Assembly (NCBI GenBank): GCA_022495995.1
Contig: JAFEMH010007496.1
Location: forward strand, 1 to 64,000
DNA: 64,000 bases
Reading direction: 5' to 3'
Source of the DNA: Adenophora triphylla var. japonica
Taxonomy: Eukaryota; Streptophyta; Magnoliopsida; Asterales; Campanulaceae
Within the stretch, counting starts at the first letter, position 1. Each line of letters begins with the position of its first letter. The translations under genes were made by a program, and so were the position numbers. Below, one piece after another: positions 58,180 through 64,000 of this stretch. The notes under the pieces were generated by a model. The model searched no databases, was not told the origin of the DNA, and saw only the letters and a list, made by a program, of their open reading frames with translations.

Positions 58180-59633
58180 TACGAAACCCGAGTTGGAACA
58201 AACGGCGAAGCCGACGATGCGCTTGACTCTTCCCAACCTGATTAAACGGTGACCCGGTGCCCGAAACCAAGCTTTGTGCGGAGTCGCGGGGAAAGGACAT
58301 GAAGGTTCGATGTCCGGGAATGGAAAGAGGGTAGGTGTTTGGGCTTTTGGCTCATGCAACATGCGATTATTTGTTCACGTTTACTTAAAACATGTTTTAT
58401 TAACCTAATCGGTTGGAAAAGATTGCTCTTCTTTTCGCAAACTACTCGATTCTGGATCGGTGGGCCCCGTCACTACGTCTATAAGCCCCTCGTATTCCAC
58501 CCGTATTTCGACCTCCCGGGGTGGACCGGCCCCGGGCGAGGGTCCTATAGGGCAAGCGGGTCCCACCGACCGAAAGAAAAGTGATCCTAGAAGTCTCGGC
58601 GGGTAATCGAGTCTTAACGAGCATTCGATGTAAATTGCGGACAAAGGCGCGTTAAAGTCAAGATCGTGTCCGAGGGCTCGACGAAAAGTCGGCATGATTT
58701 GACCGATAAATGTCCGCTATTGATCTTGACTTATCGTCGGTTAAGCCGTAATTAGGCATGGAATAACCGTTAATCCTTGATGACTCGTGTCAATGCTGGG
58801 AGTCGGTTGTATAATTTGTGCCGCCGAGCCGAAGTCAAGGCGCCGGTCAATATCTTGGTCAAAGTCTCGCGGCGGAAAACCGCGTAACTTCGACCGATTA
58901 GCGACCGATTAGGGACCCGAGAGATATTGAGCTCGGTATGCCGACAAAGGCTTGAAAGGAAAGGTCTATACACGGACAGGGGCATGACACGTAATGCACT
59001 AAAAACCAACCGGGTCTCGGACAAAGTGTGTCACGGACAAGTGCATGGTCGACACGAGGCTCCAAGGGATGTTTGGGTAGTCCTGTGCTCATCCGAGAGG
59101 CGTAATAAGACCAAACGGACCGCGACAAGGATTTCCCTGTTAAGGACGTAGTGTGCAGTGTACGGTCACGTGCGCGTAGTGTGCAAGCCTATATTCTTTT
59201 TCGAGTAAAATAGAGATTTTTTTTTATGTGTCTTAAAAATATGATGCATGATTTTTTTTTTTTTGGAAATTTTCTTTTTTTTTGAAAATCTTTTTTTTTT
59301 TGAATTTTTTTTTATGAGCACATAAGCACGTAAGCATGAAAATTCCGACAGTTAGGGACATTATTCCGACAGTCAAAATTTTGACTTTCTCCGAGGCGGC
59401 CAAAACAACATGAAAACTGTGCAAAAAATCAACACACACACAAAAATGATTTTCGAAACCGGGACGGAAGCTTGACCCTCAAAAGCTTTTTTTTTTTTTC
59501 TTTGAAACGGTGATACCGGTACGTGGGATTGTTAGACCACAATTTATCCCCGACTCGTGTTAGGAGGCGATAACGGGAAATTTAATGGTTTCCACCAATA
59601 TACCGAATACCATTTTTTTATTAAAAAGCTTAG
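58180..59633 (-). other. Element B 5' leader
   Basis: No supported gene. The gag-proximal part is shared with A's leader (CCCCGGGCGAGGGTCCTATAG at about 58530). The end toward the priming site is T-rich and of low complexity (59215-59320, 59489-59500). Confidence 0.65.
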
Positions 59634-59651
59634 TCCCCAGCGGAGTCGCCA
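59634..59651 (-). other. Element B primer binding site (tRNA-Arg type)
   Basis: The minus strand reads TGGCGACTCCGCTGGGGA, adjacent to the LTR starting at 59653; identical to A's. Confidence 0.88.
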
Positions 59652-59652
59652 C

Positions 59653-61414
59653 TGTAACGATGTGTTGCCTTTTTCGCGGGAAAAATTCAATTTTTGCGTT
59701 TCTTTGAAAAACCAAATAAAACCGGAAAAAACGGAGTCGCCACGCCATTTTAATTTTGAAGGGCCAAAACTTTGAAAAAAGCCCGAGATCAGAGATTTAG
59801 GTTCGGAGGTCATGTTACGCGTCGGGAAGGACGTTAGTGTGCACTCCGACGCGCCTCGTAAAACGAGTCTTCCAAGCTGAAAATCATTTGTGTGTGTGTG
59901 TGTGTGTGTGTTTTGGCCAAAATAAGTTGAAACTGGAAAAAGTAAAAATTGGGATGTCTTTTTAAGACTTTAAACTGATCCCATGATTTTTTGGAGAATT
60001 TTTGGTTTGAGATTTGGTACTCAAAAAACCTTTTGAAGTTGAGAAGTCACTTCTGCCAGAAGAAAATGGCAGCAGACACCTGATTTTGAAATAGATTCAA
60101 GGGTCCTAAAACTTCATAATCTGGATGAACTCAGAGAATGAAAGTTTCTCTAGACTCCTCGAATAAACTTTGTGTGAAATAAATTTCCATTTTGGAGAAG
60201 ATTTGAGGGGTCAAAACCTTCTGGAAACCTCAGATATGAGATCTGGATTCCCAGAAGCTGATGAACTAGCCTCTGAAAGAAAAATTGAAAAGAGGAGTTT
60301 TACTCACCCAAAAAATAAGGTAAAAATATGTCTGGAAAGCTCTGGATGTTGGCTACAAAAAGTGTTTTGTAGTCAACACCAAATTCCAAGTTCATCTGTG
60401 TCCAAAAATTAAGACCATGGACTGAGGTCTGAGAAATTTGCTACTGGACAGCAACTTCTCAAGAAAGAAAATATGATTTTAAGGGGGTTTTGCATCCATG
60501 CTTGTCCCCATTTCCCTAGGTTTTGGTTAGTGATCACTAGACATTTTAGTGGTGAATCAACTATACCAAACCATCCTTGGGGTACATTAGGACTAAGCAT
60601 TTCATTTGCTTGGGGAGGGGGATTTTACCCTTTGAAATCAAGATTTAGTGCTTGAAAATGGTTTTTTAGGGTTTTTGAAAGTGCATTTTTGCAAGTAAAC
60701 AAGAAAAGCTTTGAAAATAATGTTGATCTTTGTAGAAGATCATCCATGGAGATGGTCTTCCATGGTGATCTTCTTAGATCTAGAGAAAGAAGATGAAAGA
60801 ACTACATTTTGTAGTTTGAAGATGCATGCATGGATGAGATTTAGGATTAGGAAGAAGAGGGTTTACCAATCTTCCTTGTGTTCTTGAGTGTTTGGCTTGA
60901 GTGTATGAGTGTTTAGGGCTTTAATATGAGAGTGAGTGGATGAGTATGAGTTGGGAAAGATTGGAAAGAAAAAGGTGACAATTCTTGAGAATTCTCACTG
61001 TTTTCTCTCTATATTTCGCCGTAACTTCGTTGCTATTGTGTTCTTCCTCCTTATTTCGTGGATCGGAGGGCTCAATTTATAGCCCTCCCGAAAATACAAA
61101 CATGTCCGCGCGGATGGATCCAAATCGCGTGCACCTTTGTTCATTAATTCTTTGCTTCGGGCTTTGGACACAAGGAATAATCTTTTTCAAAATTCAAATT
61201 GACCAAAATTATGTTTCCAAAGATTGCTATATTTGGTTTTCTTCATTTGTTTTTCTTTTTGAGATTCTTTTTAAGGTTTAACCTTAAATAACAATGCCCA
61301 TTTTACCCTTACTTTGTTAGAAATGTTAGGATAGTTAGGAATTGTTGGAAATGTTATAACTTTCGTTAATTTTCTAACGAAAATTCTAACAAGCTCAAAT
61401 TGGAGCACTTACAA
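59653..61414 (-). repeat. Element B LTR, right copy
   Basis: Collinear with 42756-44514. TATA at plus 61073-61082 and TCCGCGCGGA at 61105-61114. About 61010-61300 differs markedly from the left copy while both ends match closely. It is followed by ATTGG and the gag start of element D. Confidence 0.92.
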
Positions 61415-61752
61415 TTGGGGAAAGAATCTTATCTCGTCTAACTTCATTCACCCCTTTCATTACATTTCCACTACCATAATCAATACTGCTGGCCTTGATG
61501 ATTTCTTCATACGATCCATCTTCGTGGCGAATTACCGTAACCCCCCGGATGCGCATTGCTTCCACAAATCTAGCATGAGTCTCTTCCTCTCGGGCTTTGG
61601 CAATTTGGGCTAACAATTGAGCCTTACATTCACGAACCATGGCGGCCTCAAGAGCAGCTCGCAACTCTGCTACCGACAAATCATTCAATTCTAGCTGGCT
61701 CGAAGTAGGGAGAATTCCAGACTGAGCGGATGGCGAATCTTTAGCACCAGAC
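61415..61752 (-). pseudogene. Element D gag N-terminus, cut by element B
   Basis: From ATG 61752 (MSGAKDSPSAQSGILPTSSQ) an open frame with a predicted helical stretch (AELRAALEAAMVRECKAQLL, AKAREEETHARFVEAMRIRG) and then VTVIRHEDGSYEEI, the counterpart of A's and B's DGTF block. The upstream in-frame ATG at 61952 is less likely, because the MSG start aligns with the start of A's gag. Coding runs into B's LTR at 61414. The capsid core is missing from the window. Confidence 0.68.
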
Positions 61753-62628
61753 ATCTCGGATAGCGGAACAGATAAAAGCTTTACCGGAAATGCTTTGAAG
61801 ATAGGAACCCAAAGACCGCAGAATACCAGAACACGCTCCCAACTTGTCACCGCTATAGAGGGTAGATATAGGTTTATAAGGAAATGAGGAAATACGAGAG
61901 AGGGAGAAGAAACGGAGAGAACAGACTCGTGCAAACAATTATTTATCTTCAAGTATAAATCAGTGATTTAAATCCTAAGAACGGTTGGGAAAGGCTAATC
62001 CTTTATTTACGCAAACTATACCTTGGTGAAGCCTAGGGACGCAACGTTCAAATTACACTAAATGTTTTGCATTTGAAATTAATAATAAGTGATGATACCT
62101 AATCAAAACCTAACACGACGTGGGACGGACGAGTAGCCCCAATTTCTAGGGACATTTGGGCAGCATAACGGGTATTCTCGGGGAATTTCCAAGAAAAATC
62201 CGGCATGACCTCTCGTCGGTGCATGGTGACAATGTGGCATGATCTCTCGTTTAGGACACGCCACGGGAGTGACATGTCCTCACGTGAAACCAGAACCTGA
62301 AACCTGTGCAGTGACTACTCTTGTCGCGTGACACAGAACAGCATGGGACAAGGCTGTCGCACGACCAAGAGAGTCACTGAACCAGACCCTGCAAAACTGA
62401 GATTAGCCCCCGCCTCCCCTTGGCAAGGGACAAAACAAAACAGTAAAGCAACACATATAAACCACAAACAACACATAAAAGGCCTACAAGTTGTAAGATC
62501 TCATAAAATGCATGTATCACACATGATTATCAAGGATGCACATAAAATGAATACATTGGATGTCTAAACGAACGAAAGCATGACCCTCTTAGTTTTTTGA
62601 AAAAAAACATAGGTTTTCAAAAACACAT
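61753..62628 (-). other. Element D 5' leader
   Basis: About 0.9 kb without a supported gene. It has one exact TGTCGCGTGACA (62322-62333) and variants (TGTCGCACGACC near 62354, CATGACCTCTCG repeats near 62205-62250). Confidence 0.6.
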
Positions 62629-62646
62629 GTCCCCAGCAGAGTCGCC
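62629..62646 (-). other. Element D primer binding site (tRNA-Arg type)
   Basis: The minus strand reads TGGCGACTCTGCTGGGGA, one base different from A and B, next to the LTR beginning at 62649. Confidence 0.85.
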
Positions 62647-62648
62647 AC

Positions 62649-64000
62649 TGAATGTGCGCTCGCCCGAAAAAATTATAAAAAAGGGAGTCGCCACGCCATG
62701 CTTTGAGAGGTGCACTTTGAAAAACCTTTTTGAAAGAGAAAGGGTTCGGGGGTCAGGTTACGTGTTGGGAAGAACCGAGAGTTCACCCAACACGCCTCGT
62801 CCGTAGACGAGTCTTTCTAATTTAGACATCCAAATAATTCAAAAAACAACGTGCAAACAATGATAATATGCAAGTGCGATAAACATGAATTTTATTGAAT
62901 AGGCAAGATCATTACAACTTGTAGACCAATTGTCTGGGAGGCCACATCCCTTTACATCAATAAGAACAGACTACAAAAGAGATCAGGTCCTCTGCAAAGG
63001 ATCATCTATGTCGCGTGACACAGGACTCCCTTGTCCAAATATGTCGCGTGACATCAATGGTCACCTTGCAGAGGCTCACAACTAACAAATCACACAACCT
63101 TCATATGAACACAAAACTACAATTAAAACCAGATCTAGGCACTAACAACATAAACATATTACTGAATATGAAAATAGCCAACTAAAACGAATTACAACTG
63201 AAACAATGGTCCCTGCAGATGGTCATGACATGTCGCGTGACACAGGACTCCTCATGTCCAAATGTGTCGCGTGACATAAGGTTACCATCTGCAGGTACCT
63301 CAAAAACTGAGATGCAGATCCAACAGATAAACAACAATTATATCAGAACCAATAAGAACAATATGAATTAGATACGAATTGATCAAAGGAGTGTGGATAT
63401 GGGAGATCCACACTCCCTTGACATCCAAATTGCCAATCTAAGTAGATCACATCATAAGCAAGCAATTGGACTCAAAGCACAAACGATTTAAACAGAGAGA
63501 TTGCATTTGCCACTTGATAATCTGAGGCAGATGGAGCCTGATTATCAAGTGGAGAAGAAGAGAGAACAATTAAGCAAGTAGATAAGAGAGAGAGAGAGAG
63601 AGAGAGAAGGAGAGACTAGTTACCCTTGTAGTCCTCAACTCTTACACCAAGTTAGGTGTAGGAGTCTTCAATTCAACTTCTGAATGGAGATCTGAGCACG
63701 AACTGAGGGCTGAATTGGAGGATCTGAAGTGTATGGTGAAGAAGGAGAGGAAATGGGTTGAAGAGAGGTGAGAGGTGAGGGAATTAGTGAGGGAATTGGT
63801 GAGGAAGGAAGAGAGAGAGAGTTTCTGAATGAATTTTGGCAGAGTGACTTTGGGAGGTTCAAATTCGGATCCAAAACTGAGAGGGGTAGGGTCTTATTTA
63901 TAGCTGCAGTCCATGGTAGCCTTGTGTCGCACGACGTAACGTAACCACTTTCCATGCCTCGACTTGTCGCGTGACACAAGGTGACCATAACCGTTTTTGG
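62649..64000 (-). repeat. Element D 5' LTR, incomplete at window edge
   Basis: Begins (plus) TGAATGTGCGCTCG. It contains GAGTCGCCACGCC (62685-62697), the two-stem region (62761-62811), two long imperfect hairpins (62989-63074, 63212-63295), a (GA)n tract (63586-63607), a minus-strand TATA (63893-63903) and TGTCGCGTGACA near the edge (63965-63976). More than 1.35 kb are present; the outer end is not seen. Confidence 0.8.
63893..63976 (-). promoter_or_regulatory. Element D LTR promoter region
   Basis: Minus-strand CTATAAATAAG (plus 63893-63903) with a TGTGTCGCACGAC imperfect palindrome about 19 bp upstream (plus from 63923) and an exact TGTCGCGTGACA at 63965-63976. Confidence 0.5.

Larger units (their letters stand above)
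42756..61414 (-). mobile_element. Element B: Tat/Ogre-type Ty3/gypsy element with two antisense genes
   Basis: Minus-strand element of about 18.7 kb. From right to left: LTR 59653-61414, tRNA-Arg priming site, leader, gag remnant, protease, RT, RNase H, a second (archaeal-type) RNase H, integrase, antisense genes on the plus strand (DUF7745-like, then plant mobile domain), tandem arrays, polypurine tract, LTR 42756-44514. The domain order and second RNase H are Tat-lineage characters. There is no target duplication (CTTAT left, ATTGG right), and the left flank is element C, the right flank element D, so the two ends probably derive from different insertions. Confidence 0.85.
61415..64000 (-). 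mobile_element. Element D: Tat/Ogre-type gypsy element, 5' end only
   Basis: Minus strand: LTR from 62649 to beyond the window edge, priming site 62629-62646, leader and the first ~110 codons of gag, which end abruptly at B's LTR. Its LTR shares the GAGTCGCCACGCC segment and the two-stem leader structure with A and B but is otherwise a different family. Confidence 0.82.

Overview
The window reads as nuclear DNA of a flowering plant. It holds Ty1/copia and Ty3/gypsy LTR retrotransposons with plant-type priming sites, Stowaway MITEs with the CTCCCTCCGTCCC-type terminus, a Mutator-like element, and one GT..AG-intron host-type gene. There are no bacterial operons, rRNA or tRNA genes. Almost all of the sequence is nested or adjacent mobile DNA, and most coding regions are frame-broken.

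Layout. 1-324 and 14514-15430 (minus) are the two halves of a replication protein A large-subunit-like (RPA1-like) gene. They are separated by a 14.1 kb copia element (330-14416, SIRE/Maximus-like by layout) with 5-bp target duplications. Behind pol this copia element carries an extra unit with its own TATA box, a short first exon and a GT..AG intron. 17652-22980 is a Mutator-like element (MULE) with ~100 bp inverted termini, a decayed transposase and two tandem arrays. 23.4-28.0 kb is AT-rich DNA with four Stowaway-type MITEs. 28006-39404 (minus) is Tat/Ogre-type gypsy element A, which keeps a 565-codon gag but has lost protease, RT, RNase H and integrase. 39405-42755 is the 5' part of gypsy element C (2.0 kb LTR, tRNA-Met priming site, gag-protease), inserted in A's LTR. 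42756-61414 (minus) is Tat/Ogre-type element B, with gag-pol relics and two genes on the opposite strand (a plant-mobile-domain gene and a DUF7745-like gene). 61415-64000 (minus) is the 5' end of a third Tat/Ogre-type element, D, running off the window.

How the parts relate. A, B and D share a tRNA-Arg-type priming site and a minus-strand TATA box. Just upstream of that TATA box each has a family-specific CG-centred palindrome, and the transcribed leader holds a two-stem structure whose stem changes in a compensatory way between families. In B the LTR-promoter palindrome recurs upstream of both antisense genes, and a conserved CTACGT/ACGTAG hairpin lies on each side of the antisense-gene block in A and B. 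These three patterns are the strongest candidates for undescribed biology here.

Caveat. In parts of the window (about 0.5-15.4, 46-59.6 and 61.0-61.3 kb) many frame breaks and LTR-pair differences fall at CTG/CAG sites read as CTCG/CG/CCG, and inferred CAG splice acceptors are damaged while TAG acceptors are intact. Some apparent pseudogenisation may therefore be sequencing error. All alignments were done by eye.
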